Shown one piece after another: positions 1 to 7,415 of a stretch of DNA of 20,249 nt (positions are counted from its first letter, which is position 1; each line of letters opens with the position of its first letter). Position numbers and translations under genes: made by a program. This DNA comes from Hyphomicrobiales bacterium (GTDB lineage Bacteria; Pseudomonadota; Alphaproteobacteria; Rhizobiales; Beijerinckiaceae): NCBI GenBank assembly GCA_015655535.1, contig JAATEW010000335.1, forward strand, positions 1 to 20,249. The letters are read 5' to 3'. The notes under the pieces were generated by a model. That model saw only the letters and a program-made list of their open reading frames with translations, had not been told where the DNA came from and did no database searches.

Positions 1-213
1 ATCACTCGTGTTCACGTCGACGAGGCCATTCTCATGGATGGCTATCCAAATCGGATCGATCCAGACAGGTGGCGTCCGTTGATCATGAGCTTTCAGGAGT
101 TCTATGGCCTCGGCCCAAAGATTCATCCATCCAAACTTGGTGAGATTGCCGAGGAAATGTATCGCACACCCGATTTCGAGCGGACACGATCCATTCTCGA
201 ACCTGCGGAATAG
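1..213 (+). CDS. C-terminal part of a probable flavin-reductase-like (FMN-binding split barrel) protein
   Basis: The frame is open from the first base of the window and ends at TAG 211-213, so only the last 70 residues are present. The peptide contains VHVDEAILMDG followed by IDPDRWRPLIMSFQEFYGLG and then a polar tail ending in LEPAE. The VHVDEAIL/DG stretch followed by a conserved aromatic segment resembles the C-terminal half of flavin-reductase-like proteins, which bind FMN and reduce flavin with NAD(P)H. The assignment is from memory of the family pattern, and the FMN-binding N-terminal half lies outside the window. It could be another split-barrel protein. The gene is probably host chromosomal sequence bordering the prophage remnant. 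The next in-frame reading (214-396) continues directly after its stop codon. Confidence 0.45.
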   Translation: MTRVHVDEAILMDGYPNRIDPDRWRPLIMSFQEFYGLGPKIHPSKLGEIAEEMYRTPDFERTRSILEPAE

Positions 214-396
214 GCGGTCGCTATACATCATGAGAAGGCGGCCTCGCATCATCGCGAAGCCGCCGAACTCCACGAATCAGGAAACCTTGAGAAGGCGGTG
301 CACCATAGACATACGACCTCCGGCCACAGTGTCCATGCGTCGCATCACGCTCTGGAAGCCAGCAACGCCCACGCCAAAGACTATGGTGATAAATAA
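214..396 (+). pseudogene. His-rich small protein ORF lacking a start codon
   Basis: A 60-codon open frame follows the TAG at 211-213 in the same frame and ends at TAA 394-396. It has 13 histidines in an HHEKAASHHREAAELHE pattern and the segment GNLEKAVHH. This matches the small His/Ala-rich proteins (HHxxAAxHHxxAAxHHExGxHEKAAHHA type) found widely in proteobacteria, whose function is unknown but possibly metal-related. Codon use looks like real coding sequence. No ATG, GTG or TTG lies in this frame after the TAG. As it stands it has either lost its N-terminus and start, or would need stop-codon readthrough from the upstream gene. A deletion that joined the two genes is the simplest reading. 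Confidence 0.5.
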
Positions 397-620
397 GGTG
401 GAATGCTGCAATTCGCGCGGCCTGCTCCACACCTGTTAACGCAAAGCTGGCACCGTTAGGCCTCGTCGCCAGACATGGTGCCCCGTCATGGCACCGGCTT
501 TGGGTAACGCGAGACAGTTCCGTGCCAAGACGGGGCGGAAAATGTATTCGTACCGTGCAACGAGAGGATAGTCGCAAATGGTATGCTCGAAGCCACAATT
601 TGGGTTCGCCTGCACACATG
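397..620. other. Intergenic region with a short hairpin
   Basis: No convincing gene is seen here. A short inverted repeat (GGTGCC at 477-482, GGCACC at 490-495, 7-nt loop) is the only clear structure. It has no T-run after it and may be chance. Confidence 0.3.
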
Positions 621-676
621 GTCAATGCTCGGTCTTGCCCTCGCACTGCGCCCGCCACTCCTCCTCGGTCAAAGGC
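621..676. repeat. Left copy of a 56-bp perfect inverted repeat
   Basis: The reverse complement of 621-676 is identical, base for base, to 14615-14670. The repeat covers the 3' end of a small ORF in both places, ending KPLTEEEWRAQCEGKTEH here and RPLTEEEWRAQCEGKTEH in the right copy. The two copies are about 14 kb apart in inverted orientation. Sequence upstream of the shared block is only weakly similar between them. Confidence 0.9.
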
Positions 677-708
677 TTAATCACGCCGCAAAAATTGACT
701 TCGGCGCC
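622..708 (-). pseudogene. C-terminal fragment of the TEEEW small protein (second copy)
   Basis: Reading leftward, the last 28 codons encode AEVNFCGVIKPLTEEEW followed by RAQCEGKTEH and TGA. The last 17 residues are identical to the ORF ending at 14669. The preceding residues align loosely (VNFCGVIKPL against VIYAVTDRPL). The open frame continues further upstream to about 900, but there it is antisense to a plausible membrane-protein gene and looks non-coding, so I treat only the tail as meaningful. It is probably a decayed paralogue. Function is unknown. Confidence 0.4.
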
Positions 709-753
709 CTTGGCGCGAGAATAGGGGTAGTAGCGGCGCGAGGTTGAGGAAAC

Positions 754-1080
754 ATGGGCTGGACCGCATTTCAGATTGCATGCGTTGCTGTGTTCGCCGC
801 AATTAGCCTTTGGATCGACCCGCGCGATTTGAATGTGCTCGCCGGCGGCTTGATTATTGGAATTGTCGTAGCGTTCTTTGTCACCGGCTTTGTCGTCCAC
901 TCTCAGAACCTAATATGCCGGGTGCGCCTCTGGCGTGCGCGACGCCGCACTGTGAGCCAGGATGGCGTTCATCAAAGCCTCTCGCGAGACCCTACCGATG
1001 GGAGCGGCTTTACGCGCCTCGCGGAGCCGGTTGATGGCCGGAGAGGGAGCATTGAGAATCGCTCGCGCCAGATCCTCTGA
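754..1080 (+). CDS. Small putative membrane protein, C-terminus uncertain
   Basis: The ATG at 754 is preceded by a good ribosome binding site (GGTTGAGGAAAC). The first 65 residues contain two hydrophobic stretches at about residues 3-20 and 27-49, separated by a short polar loop (WIDPRDLN) and followed by a basic segment (RLWRARRRT). This is the pattern of a two-pass inner-membrane protein with a positive cytoplasmic tail. The remaining roughly 40 residues are antisense to the 910-1107 gene, have no protein-like features, and may be readthrough of a gene that lost its own stop. It faces the end of the phage operon and may be a phage lysis-type (holin-like) or a host protein. That role is a guess, and no family was recognised. 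Confidence 0.4.
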   Translation: MGWTAFQIACVAVFAAISLWIDPRDLNVLAGGLIIGIVVAFFVTGFVVHSQNLICRVRLWRARRRTVSQDGVHQSLSRDPTDGSGFTRLAEPVDGRRGSIENRSRQIL

Positions 1081-1107
1081 CCTCTTTCCGATCCGGGCCG
1101 TGGTCAC
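910..1107 (-). CDS. Small hypothetical protein, last gene of the phage operon
   Basis: A 65-residue ORF whose ATG overlaps the stop of the 657-aa gene upstream by 4 bp (ATGA), so it is probably translationally coupled. The sequence is basic and helical (REARKAAPIGRVSREALMNA) with no recognisable domain, signal peptide or membrane segment. Its position at the distal end of the virion-protein operon suggests a small phage accessory protein. Function is unknown. The 3' part of the plus-strand membrane ORF (754-1080) is antisense to it, so one of the two is likely shorter than drawn. Confidence 0.5.
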   Translation of the reverse strand: MTTARIGKRSEDLARAILNAPSPAINRLREARKAAPIGRVSREALMNAILAHSAASRTPEAHPAY

Positions 1108-3077
1108 TGCATCTTTTGCGCGCCTAAAATGGCGTGTGGCCGCAGCGTCTTTCCGGCTTCGGCGACGGCGCCCAAAGCTCCAGGCGCCCCCATCTCCCGG
1201 ATCGCCTCATTGTTATAAGATGTCAACGAGCCAGGCCGTTCCCGAAAGCCAGTGGCGCGGAGCACGCCAAGCAGCCTGAAAACATCCTCAGCTCTTGGCG
1301 GCTGTGGCAGAGCGGCGATACCCCGCATCAGCACGTCGCGCTGAATCGGATTGGCGGTCACCGCGGTTGCGAACTTCGCTCCGGAAAACTGGTTCGGGCC
1401 GGATTGAAGATCCTTACTCGCATCGGCAAAGCTCGTGGCGAGGTGCTGGCGGGTGAGAGCCGGCGCAACATCCGGGTTTTGAGCATTAAGGCGACGGATT
1501 GCGTCTTCAGTTTCGGCCGGCGCGCCTTCGAGTGGTTTGACCGGGAAAAGCGCACGGGTCTGAGCCAACGGATCTGTCGTCTGTGCCATGGTTCCGAGAG
1601 GACCGGCCTGAACCGGCTGGAGGAGATCGCGCCGCCCTTGCGCCTGCATGGCCAATGCCGTGCCGTAATCGGGACTGCCGCCGCGCGCCGGATCGCGGGC
1701 AATATCTCGAGCTTCGGTTGCCCCACGGCTATAGGCCGCCGATGTTTCCGGCTGGAAACCAGGATTGGCGGCATTGGACAAGGCTTGCCCGCGGGCTCGC
1801 ATGTCTTTCGAAACCGCATCGACGACGGCAATCGAGTTGTCCGGCAGATGCTCATAGCTGGGCCCGAGCACCTCGTCTGCTCGAAGGCGGCGGAGCGATG
1901 CCTGAAAGGCCGGATCTCTGGCGATGGGATCGAAGTCCTGCGGGGAAAGGATCTGGCTTTCCGCAGCGTGATAGAAAGGCCGCGTGGCGCGGTTGATGCG
2001 CTGGTTGACCTGGTCGATGGTGCCTTGGGCTGCTTCCTGACCATGGACGCCGATCATGCTGGGCTGATCAGTGGCCGGCGCGATCGTGTCAAGCGTAGAG
2101 CCAACGGCGCGGGCCACATCTTCCGGCCGCCGTGCCATGATAGGCAATGTCACCGCCGATCCTTCCGGCACGCCTTCGACCAAGCGCTGGAGGCGTCCCA
2201 TTCCGGTGCCGCCGTTGGTAACGGCTTGAAGAGCTTCCGCCGAGGTCAGAGGAACGCCACGGTTATAGGCTTCGTGCATGAGAGCTTTGGCCTGATCGAG
2301 ATCCGCTTCGGTCGCGCCACGTGTGGCTCTGGCCAGCGTGCGGTCGATAAAGGTCGGGCGTGTCGCTAGTGACCCGATGCCACCGGTCGCGATGGCTGCG
2401 GCGCCCCGGGCCCATGGCTCGAGGCTCGTGCCCTTCGTCGCATCGCCAGCGGCTTCTGAGGCAACTGCCGGGAGCACGCCGAATCGCAAGGCCTTGCCGG
2501 CGATCGAACCGCCGCCCATGGCGGAGCCGGGAAGGAATTCACCGATGGTTTCGGCATAACGACCGGGAGTGGTTTGTGGCTGATAATAAGGACCGGCCAC
2601 AGCCGTAACCACTTTATCCATGTCGCTCGATGTCGGAGCGGTGAAGGCGCGTTCGATGGAGCCGAGAGGCCCGGAGGGTTGTGAGTCTTTAAATTCTGCG
2701 AGCGTCGCATCCAAATCGGAAGCTTGGGTTCCAGCAGGAAGCAGCCCAGCTTTTTCGGCTCCCTTGAGCGCCCAAACCGTAGGATAATAGCTCGCGGCGC
2801 TTTCCAGATCCCCCAGCATAGCAGGCAGATGCGCGATACCTTTGACCAGGCCGGTGCCAGCGGACTTCGCCACGTCTTTGACCGCGTCCCATGTTGACGG
2901 CACGGCCGATGCGTCGCTGATCGTCACCTGCGGATCGTCGAACTGCGCATAAATATTTTTAGGTGCCGGCAATGCAGGCAACGGCGATAGGTCAAGCTGC
3001 CCATAAGGATTGCCTGTTGTTGGCAAAGGAGCTGCGGGTGCCGGATCGTCGAATTGAGCGTATATATTTGCCATCAT
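1104..3077 (-). CDS. Large phage virion-type protein (657 aa), possible internal/ejection protein
   Basis: The start is the first of two consecutive ATGs and overlaps the upstream stop by 4 bp. The N-terminus carries the motif NIYAQFDDP twice, at about residues 4-12 and 41-49, within a Pro/Ala-rich linker. A similar short repeated 'FDD-P' style of N-terminus is seen in large internal or ejection proteins of podovirus-like phages. Then follows an Ala/Gly-rich central region that contains hydrophobic stretches (for example GAAAIATGGIGSLA) and a long helical C-terminal half with many Arg/Ala/Gln residues. No enzyme motif was seen. Its place at the end of the late operon and its size are consistent with a DNA-ejection or internal head protein that enters the host with the genome. 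This is an inference, since no domain was firmly recognised. Confidence 0.6.
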   Translation of the reverse strand: MMANIYAQFDDPAPAAPLPTTGNPYGQLDLSPLPALPAPKNIYAQFDDPQVTISDASAVPSTWDAVKDVAKSAGTGLVKGIAHLPAMLGDLESAASYYPTVWALKGAEKAGLLPAGTQASDLDATLAEFKDSQPSGPLGSIERAFTAPTSSDMDKVVTAVAGPYYQPQTTPGRYAETIGEFLPGSAMGGGSIAGKALRFGVLPAVASEAAGDATKGTSLEPWARGAAAIATGGIGSLATRPTFIDRTLARATRGATEADLDQAKALMHEAYNRGVPLTSAEALQAVTNGGTGMGRLQRLVEGVPEGSAVTLPIMARRPEDVARAVGSTLDTIAPATDQPSMIGVHGQEAAQGTIDQVNQRINRATRPFYHAAESQILSPQDFDPIARDPAFQASLRRLRADEVLGPSYEHLPDNSIAVVDAVSKDMRARGQALSNAANPGFQPETSAAYSRGATEARDIARDPARGGSPDYGTALAMQAQGRRDLLQPVQAGPLGTMAQTTDPLAQTRALFPVKPLEGAPAETEDAIRRLNAQNPDVAPALTRQHLATSFADASKDLQSGPNQFSGAKFATAVTANPIQRDVLMRGIAALPQPPRAEDVFRLLGVLRATGFRERPGSLTSYNNEAIREMGAPGALGAVAEAGKTLRPHAILGAQKMQ

Positions 3078-4855
3078 CGGCCTCCCAGAAATGGAGTGGC
3101 GGACCCAGCGCCGTAATGCTGTTCGAAGTCCGAACGGGTGTTTGGGTTGGCTCGTAGATATTGGACAGCGGCTTGCGGAACCTGAATTCCGCTAGGCAGC
3201 TTGATTTTCGGTACCGGCGATGGGGCGACCTGGGGCTGTTGTGCAGCCGGCGCCTGCGGCATCGCCTTCATCGCCGTCGGATTTGGCGTCGGCACCGGTG
3301 CGCCGATAGGGCCATAAGCACCGGATAGGAATTTCTGCTGAATTGGCGCAAAAACATTGTCTTGATTGTGCTTCTGGCCCCATTGATCTTCGAAGTCTTC
3401 ATAACTGATTGGCTGTTTGGCCTGACGCTGCGCTGCCTTGTACTGAGCCCATTCGTCGGCTTTTTGCAGATTGCGCTGCTCGCGCGCGATCAGCACATCG
3501 GAGACGGCTTGGTTCGAACCGGGCTGCGACGCGATCGACGGGAACATTTGTTCGATGAACTGGCGTTCCGCGACCGAGAAGTTCGACGCGGGGAAACCGC
3601 CATTCTTGGCGCCGATCGAGCCGACGACCAATTCGTTCGCGAGCTTCTGTGCAATCTGATTATTCGTCGCCTGATTTGGATCGATGCCAAGGCCTTTAAG
3701 TGTGTCCGGCGAAATACCGAGCGAGTTGGCGACGGCGCCGGCCGTACCCTCGACGCCGGCGAGCGGGCCGGTCTGGGTGTTTGCCAAGACGTTGCGGAGC
3801 AGTGACAGCCGCGCAATCTTTTCCGGCGCAGCATCGGCGGCAGACAGCATGTCACCGCGCCGCGTCGCCGCAAGCTTGCCGGCTTCCTGCGCCTCAGCGC
3901 CCTCACCCTTGGTATCGACGTTGGTCAAAACATTGGTCGCGCCGGCGCGTTTCACGCTGGCTTCGTAATCGGTGAAGGAGCCGGTGAAGTCATTTTCCTT
4001 CGCGTACTCATAGTTTTTCTGATCCGCCGTCGTCGTATCGACGCTGTTATCCGGAAGCAGCTTTTTCTCGCCGGTCACGGGATTTGTCTGCCAAACTGAC
4101 CCATCCTTGTCGGTGCTCGTCACAAGCTTTGGCGTTAGATATTTCGCAGCAACGGTTTTCAGCAATTCCGGATTGGTAGTGGCCGCGAAGGCTTCATTCG
4201 GCGACGCTCCTGCCGCGATGAGGGCTTTATATGTTTCATTTAACGATTGCAGTTGAGACCGCTGCTTTTGCTCCGCTGCCGCCGCAGGCACTGCCGCGGC
4301 AAGTCCGCGCGAAATTCCCGTCGCGAGGTTCGGTGCTCCCGCCATACCTGCGCCGAGCGCCATCAATGTAAGGCCGTTATTAGTCGCGAAGTTTCCTATG
4401 CCTGAGCCAAGGCCGCTGACAGCAGACCCGATGCGCCCGAGAGCAGACGAGTCCGGTACCGGGGTGGCGACAGATGACGATGATGCAGTCGTGCTCGGCG
4501 CCTGGGGACCGCTTAGAGCGCCAAATGCAGCAGCGGGTGGCGCATCAGGTGCTGGATTCGTCGCTGCCGCTGATCGACCCGTGGTTAAGCCGCCCGCAGT
4601 CTCAGGAGAATTCAGGATACCTAAAGCGGGCGCCGCGGTTTGTGGAATTGACGGGAAGCCAGAGTTTGCCGGTGCGGACTGCGAAGCGTCTTGAGGCGCT
4701 TGTCCAGCACCGAAAGCCAGGGTGTCGAGTCCGCCGTAGGCAGCCGGCCCAGCTTTAGGATTTGCTGCGCCAGCGCCGGGAGCACCGGGCAGGAAACCCG
4801 AAAGCGCATTCGCGATCGACGGATCGTTTAATAAAAGGTCGAGCAGGCCGGGCAT
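3074..4855 (-). CDS. Phage virion-type protein (593 aa), Ala/Gly/Pro-rich
   Basis: The ATG lies 1 nt after the stop of the 78-aa gene, and the end overlaps the next gene. Residues 1-160 are low-complexity Pro/Ala/Ser-rich sequence with the short motif LGILNSPE near residue 80. A Gly/Ala hydrophobic stretch (LTLMALGAGMAGAPNLATGI) sits near residues 163-182. The middle contains YEYAKENDFTGSFTDYE, a pattern I associate with prophage structural or ejection proteins (tyrosine-rich, 'NGF-GSF-DY' type). The C-terminal half is helical and charged and ends in a Pro/Gln-rich tail. It is probably a minor virion or injection protein that works with its neighbours. No catalytic motif was seen, and a precise role cannot be assigned. 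Confidence 0.6.
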   Translation of the reverse strand: MPGLLDLLLNDPSIANALSGFLPGAPGAGAANPKAGPAAYGGLDTLAFGAGQAPQDASQSAPANSGFPSIPQTAAPALGILNSPETAGGLTTGRSAAATNPAPDAPPAAAFGALSGPQAPSTTASSSSVATPVPDSSALGRIGSAVSGLGSGIGNFATNNGLTLMALGAGMAGAPNLATGISRGLAAAVPAAAAEQKQRSQLQSLNETYKALIAAGASPNEAFAATTNPELLKTVAAKYLTPKLVTSTDKDGSVWQTNPVTGEKKLLPDNSVDTTTADQKNYEYAKENDFTGSFTDYEASVKRAGATNVLTNVDTKGEGAEAQEAGKLAATRRGDMLSAADAAPEKIARLSLLRNVLANTQTGPLAGVEGTAGAVANSLGISPDTLKGLGIDPNQATNNQIAQKLANELVVGSIGAKNGGFPASNFSVAERQFIEQMFPSIASQPGSNQAVSDVLIAREQRNLQKADEWAQYKAAQRQAKQPISYEDFEDQWGQKHNQDNVFAPIQQKFLSGAYGPIGAPVPTPNPTAMKAMPQAPAAQQPQVAPSPVPKIKLPSGIQVPQAAVQYLRANPNTRSDFEQHYGAGSATPFLGGR

Positions 4856-4856
4856 A

Positions 4857-5093
4857 TCAATAACTCCTGTTCAATATGCCGATCGGCATCTGCATCGGCG
4901 TCATGCCGGGATTTTGAGGATGTGCCATGAGCTTTTGTGCGAGTTGAAGTAGTCCGGAATAGTTAGGTTGCGTTTGAGCCTGCCCTTGGGTTGTTGGCGC
5001 GGCTCCACTTAAATTGAGAGGCATGCCAGCGGGTGCCTGAACCGGCGCTCCCGTATTCGGGCCAAGTGCGCCAAAGATAGTTGTTGGGTCCAT
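4857..5093 (-). CDS. Small phage protein (78 aa) ending in a GILN motif
   Basis: A short ORF placed 9 nt after the S74-domain gene and 1 nt before the 593-aa gene, clearly inside the operon. It is rich in Pro, Gln, Ala and Gly with no folded domain evident. Its C-terminus is MPIGILNRSY. The GILN tetrapeptide recurs in both neighbouring virion-type proteins, which suggests a shared docking or packaging peptide. It is probably a minor structural or adaptor peptide of unknown function. Confidence 0.55.
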   Translation of the reverse strand: MDPTTIFGALGPNTGAPVQAPAGMPLNLSGAAPTTQGQAQTQPNYSGLLQLAQKLMAHPQNPGMTPMQMPIGILNRSY

Positions 5094-5102
5094 TACGCTC
5101 TC

Positions 5103-6314
5103 CTATGCTGCATTCAACATGTCGAGCTTGCGGGATGCCGGGAGATTGTGGAGCATCCCAATTTTGGCGGCATTTGCTGTTGCCTTGCCGTAGTCGACCA
5201 GCATTGGACCACCGCGACCGCCTAGTGTCGTAACCGCACCCGGAGCTTTTTTCCTGACCTCTTGTGCGAGCAAACCGATGCGCGGCGTCGCAGTGCCTTT
5301 GTATCTGAACGAATAGATTTTTTGCCCATCATTGAGCATTCCGACCGGCTTAATGTCTTCCTTGAGGCGCTTGTCGGAGAAAAGGCCCAAGGCAGCAGTG
5401 CCAAGAGTGCTGAGCCACCCGGGAGTCGCGGCGGCGGTCGCTGTTGCGCCCGTACCAAAAGCCCCAGTCTGTCCGAGCGCCCCAACGCCGCCAAGAATTC
5501 CACCGAGGATACTTGATAGGCCGGACTGATTTGTCGATTGTGTCCCGGTGCTGTAGCCAGTGCTTTGGCTGCCGAGTCCGGCGATCGGCGTCGTCAGGCC
5601 CTCAAGGTTTTGCAGGATGCCAAGCGGCAAATTCTGCTGTGTCTGCGATGCGGCAAGCTGTGTCGATGCCGGAGATGTATAAAGACCGGCAAGCGATCCG
5701 GCCTCGCCGACACCGGCGCCCTGCCCTGTAATCTCGGCAAGCTGATCGGCTGTGAGCCCGCTGTTTGTGGTAGACCCTCCACTGAATAGCGAATTCGAGG
5801 CATTCGTGAGGTTGCCGACGTTGGCATTATATTGCCCAGCAATCGCGCTGGAATCACCCTGGCTGATACCACGGGCCAAAGCCTGCGAATTGCCCCGTGA
5901 CAAATCGCGGCCGGCGGCGGCAAATTGAGAATTGACCTGGTTCGTAATATCCGTGTTCATCGTTTTCAGCGCATCGCTGAAACCAGGTGTATCCATCGGA
6001 TTGAGCGAAGCGCTCGTAATCGGTGCGAGATTGCTTTGCAGCGTATTATAGGCACTGTTCAATATCCCCATTTGTGGGGATGTGCTGAGCCCAAGCGCGT
6101 TATTGACGGCACCCGTTGCTGCGGCGCCTTCGTTCGGAACTTCGCCCGCGGCGGAAACCAGATTATTGGCAGCCGTGGTCGAAGCGCCGCTTGGTGTCGT
6201 TGGCTGAGAGCCAAGCTGTCCCAAGATGCTGCTCAACATCGGCTGGGCCGGTGCCCAAGGCGACGTTGAGCTGGATTGCGTCTGATTCGTATTTGTGGAG
6301 GTCGAGCCGCCCAT
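5103..6314 (-). CDS. Phage structural protein with C-terminal S74 (intramolecular chaperone) domain
   Basis: A 403-residue protein. Residues 1-300 are Ser/Thr/Gln/Gly/Ala-rich, with a run of short repeats but no beta-helix fibre pattern that I can see. Residues about 312-386 form a recognisable peptidase S74 / endosialidase-type chaperone domain. It begins at FSDKRLKEDIKPVG, with Ser313 and Lys318 at the spacing of the known self-cleaving Ser-Lys dyad, and contains IYSFRYKG and GLLAQEV. In characterised phage tailspikes and fibres this domain drives trimer folding and then cuts itself off before its Ser. Cleavage here would leave a body of about 312 residues. The ATG overlaps the upstream stop by one base (TAATG). 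The C-terminus ends KLDMLNAA. It is probably a tail or capsid-associated protein. Confidence 0.75.
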   Translation of the reverse strand: MGGSTSTNTNQTQSSSTSPWAPAQPMLSSILGQLGSQPTTPSGASTTAANNLVSAAGEVPNEGAAATGAVNNALGLSTSPQMGILNSAYNTLQSNLAPITSASLNPMDTPGFSDALKTMNTDITNQVNSQFAAAGRDLSRGNSQALARGISQGDSSAIAGQYNANVGNLTNASNSLFSGGSTTNSGLTADQLAEITGQGAGVGEAGSLAGLYTSPASTQLAASQTQQNLPLGILQNLEGLTTPIAGLGSQSTGYSTGTQSTNQSGLSSILGGILGGVGALGQTGAFGTGATATAAATPGWLSTLGTAALGLFSDKRLKEDIKPVGMLNDGQKIYSFRYKGTATPRIGLLAQEVRKKAPGAVTTLGGRGGPMLVDYGKATANAAKIGMLHNLPASRKLDMLNAA

Positions 6315-6784
6315 TAGATCAGCGCCTTTTCTAAAGTCAGCCAGGGTTCATAAAAATCGAGGAAAATACACTTCCAATCGGGGCGGCCGAAGATGCGGAT
6401 CACATCGCAGCCCTCATCCCTCGCGTATCTCTCAAAATCCGCCATGAAGCCTTTCCAGGTCTCAAGCTCGGCCCCGGCGCAGCATGTAATCACGCAAGCC
6501 TTGCGGGCAGGAGTCACCCATAATTCCGTCGTCGCAGCGGCGACGATCTGTTCCGATGCCCAAACAATCCAGAGAAGGGTTAAGCCACGACGCAGAGTGG
6601 CCTCGATGCTTTCCAGCGTCGAGTCCGCTCGCGTGTTCTCGAAAGCCTTCGCCAAAAGGCTGGAAACATGCGGCCAGATTTCATCGATCTTAGCCGGATC
6701 GACACAAAGCAAAACGGCGTCGGCCGCCGATATAGATGGCCCCGACAATGCTTTTGATCTGTTCATGTCAACGGCCGCGTTCAC
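6314..6784 (-). CDS. GNAT-like phage protein (156 aa)
   Basis: The GTG start at 6784 follows the upstream stop by one base. An internal ATG at 6766 is an alternative start. The sequence has an alternating helix and strand layout: an N-terminal helix, LLWIVWASEQIVAAATTELWV, then KACVITCCAG and a helical segment with FMADFERYARDEGCDVIRIFG, and a C-terminal aromatic stretch. This resembles the small degenerate GNAT-fold proteins often found in phage late operons. The usual acetyl-CoA P-loop (R/Q-x-x-G-x-G/A) is not evident, so catalysis is doubtful. It sits between small regulatory-type genes and the S74 protein, as expected for a virion accessory gene. Confidence 0.5.
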   Translation of the reverse strand: MNAAVDMNRSKALSGPSISAADAVLLCVDPAKIDEIWPHVSSLLAKAFENTRADSTLESIEATLRRGLTLLWIVWASEQIVAAATTELWVTPARKACVITCCAGAELETWKGFMADFERYARDEGCDVIRIFGRPDWKCIFLDFYEPWLTLEKALI

Positions 6785-6785
6785 T

Positions 6786-6968
6786 TCAAACCCCTTCCGC
6801 TCTTGGCGTCGTCGGCGCGAGCGTCGTCATCCGGGCCTCGATCGCCTTGCGAATAAATGAAGAGATTGACTCGCCTTCCTGCTCGGCACGGGCGGCGAAG
6901 GCCTCGCGAAACTGAGGTTTCGCCTTGAAGGTCGTAATTTGGACCTGACGTTCGGAAGGTCTTTTCAC
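6786..6968 (-). CDS. Small ribbon-helix-helix (CopG/Arc-like) protein
   Basis: A 60-residue ORF starting with GTG immediately after the stop of the upstream gene. The pattern is a strand (RQVQITTFKA), a helix (PQFREAFAARAEQEG), a turn with ESISSFIRKAIEARM and a polar tail. It matches ribbon-helix-helix DNA-binding proteins, which bind operators as dimers through the N-terminal strand. The strand residues are KRPSERQVQITTF. In this phage operon it may be an autoregulator or a small structural mimic. The family call is from the fold pattern only. Confidence 0.55.
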   Translation of the reverse strand: MKRPSERQVQITTFKAKPQFREAFAARAEQEGESISSFIRKAIEARMTTLAPTTPRAEGV

Positions 6969-7256
6969 TCAGGCACTCCCTTCTACAGCTTGACAGGCAA
7001 ACCGAAAGTTCTGGAAGGCGATGCCCGTCACGTTCATCACGTGCTGAAGGTTTTTCAGCTCCTGCTCCAGGCTATCGACGTCGGCCGGGAGGAATGCGTT
7101 ACGCTGAAGCATTGTGCGCGCGAGCGTATCCACAATGTCCAGACAGCCGCGGAACAAGGCGATGTTCTCAAGCATCGCGTTCACATCGCGCTGGCTTAAC
7201 GCGCGATGCGTTTCGGATGGAATTTCGATCTCAGCGAGTTCGATTTTCTCTTGCAT
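6969..7256 (-). CDS. Hypothetical phage protein (95 aa)
   Basis: The ATG is at 7256, and the gene abuts the next one without a gap. The protein is acidic and mostly helical, with a central heptad-like stretch (DVDSLEQELKNLQHVMNV) that could form a short coiled coil. No known domain, signal or membrane segment was seen. It is the first gene after the 159-bp gap that separates the small terminase from the rest of the operon. Its role is unknown. Confidence 0.55.
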   Translation of the reverse strand: MQEKIELAEIEIPSETHRALSQRDVNAMLENIALFRGCLDIVDTLARTMLQRNAFLPADVDSLEQELKNLQHVMNVTGIAFQNFRFACQAVEGSA

Positions 7257-7415
7257 GATTGCAAGGTAATACGACGGAAGTCCGCGTGCTTGAAATCAGA
7301 AAATGACCGCAATGATCGATGCACATAGCGTCGAGAAATTCACTTGAACGTCTGCGAATGTCCGCGAATGTAGATGGACATATGAATGAAAATTATTGAG
7401 CTGTGGATAAGAAAT
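7257..7415. other. Gap where the head genes of a complete phage would be expected
   Basis: The 159 bp between the small terminase stop and the next operon gene hold no ORF. They are richer in A+T than their surroundings and carry a short direct repeat (GCGAATGTCCGCGAATGT, around 7356). In intact phages of this kind the large terminase, portal, scaffold and capsid genes follow the small terminase. Their complete absence here suggests a deletion scar or a rearranged order. Confidence 0.4.

Noticed and set aside
1134..2369. 411-residue plus-strand open frame antisense to the 657-aa phage gene
   Set aside because: It has a Cys/Arg/His-rich, unstructured composition typical of a high-GC shadow frame, no ribosome binding site, and runs opposite a well-coupled operon gene.
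6064..6081. Perfect 7-bp hairpin ATCCCCA-TTTG-TGGGGAT
   Set aside because: It lies inside the S74 gene and encodes ordinary residues of the GILN motif; there is no T-run and no reason for a terminator there.
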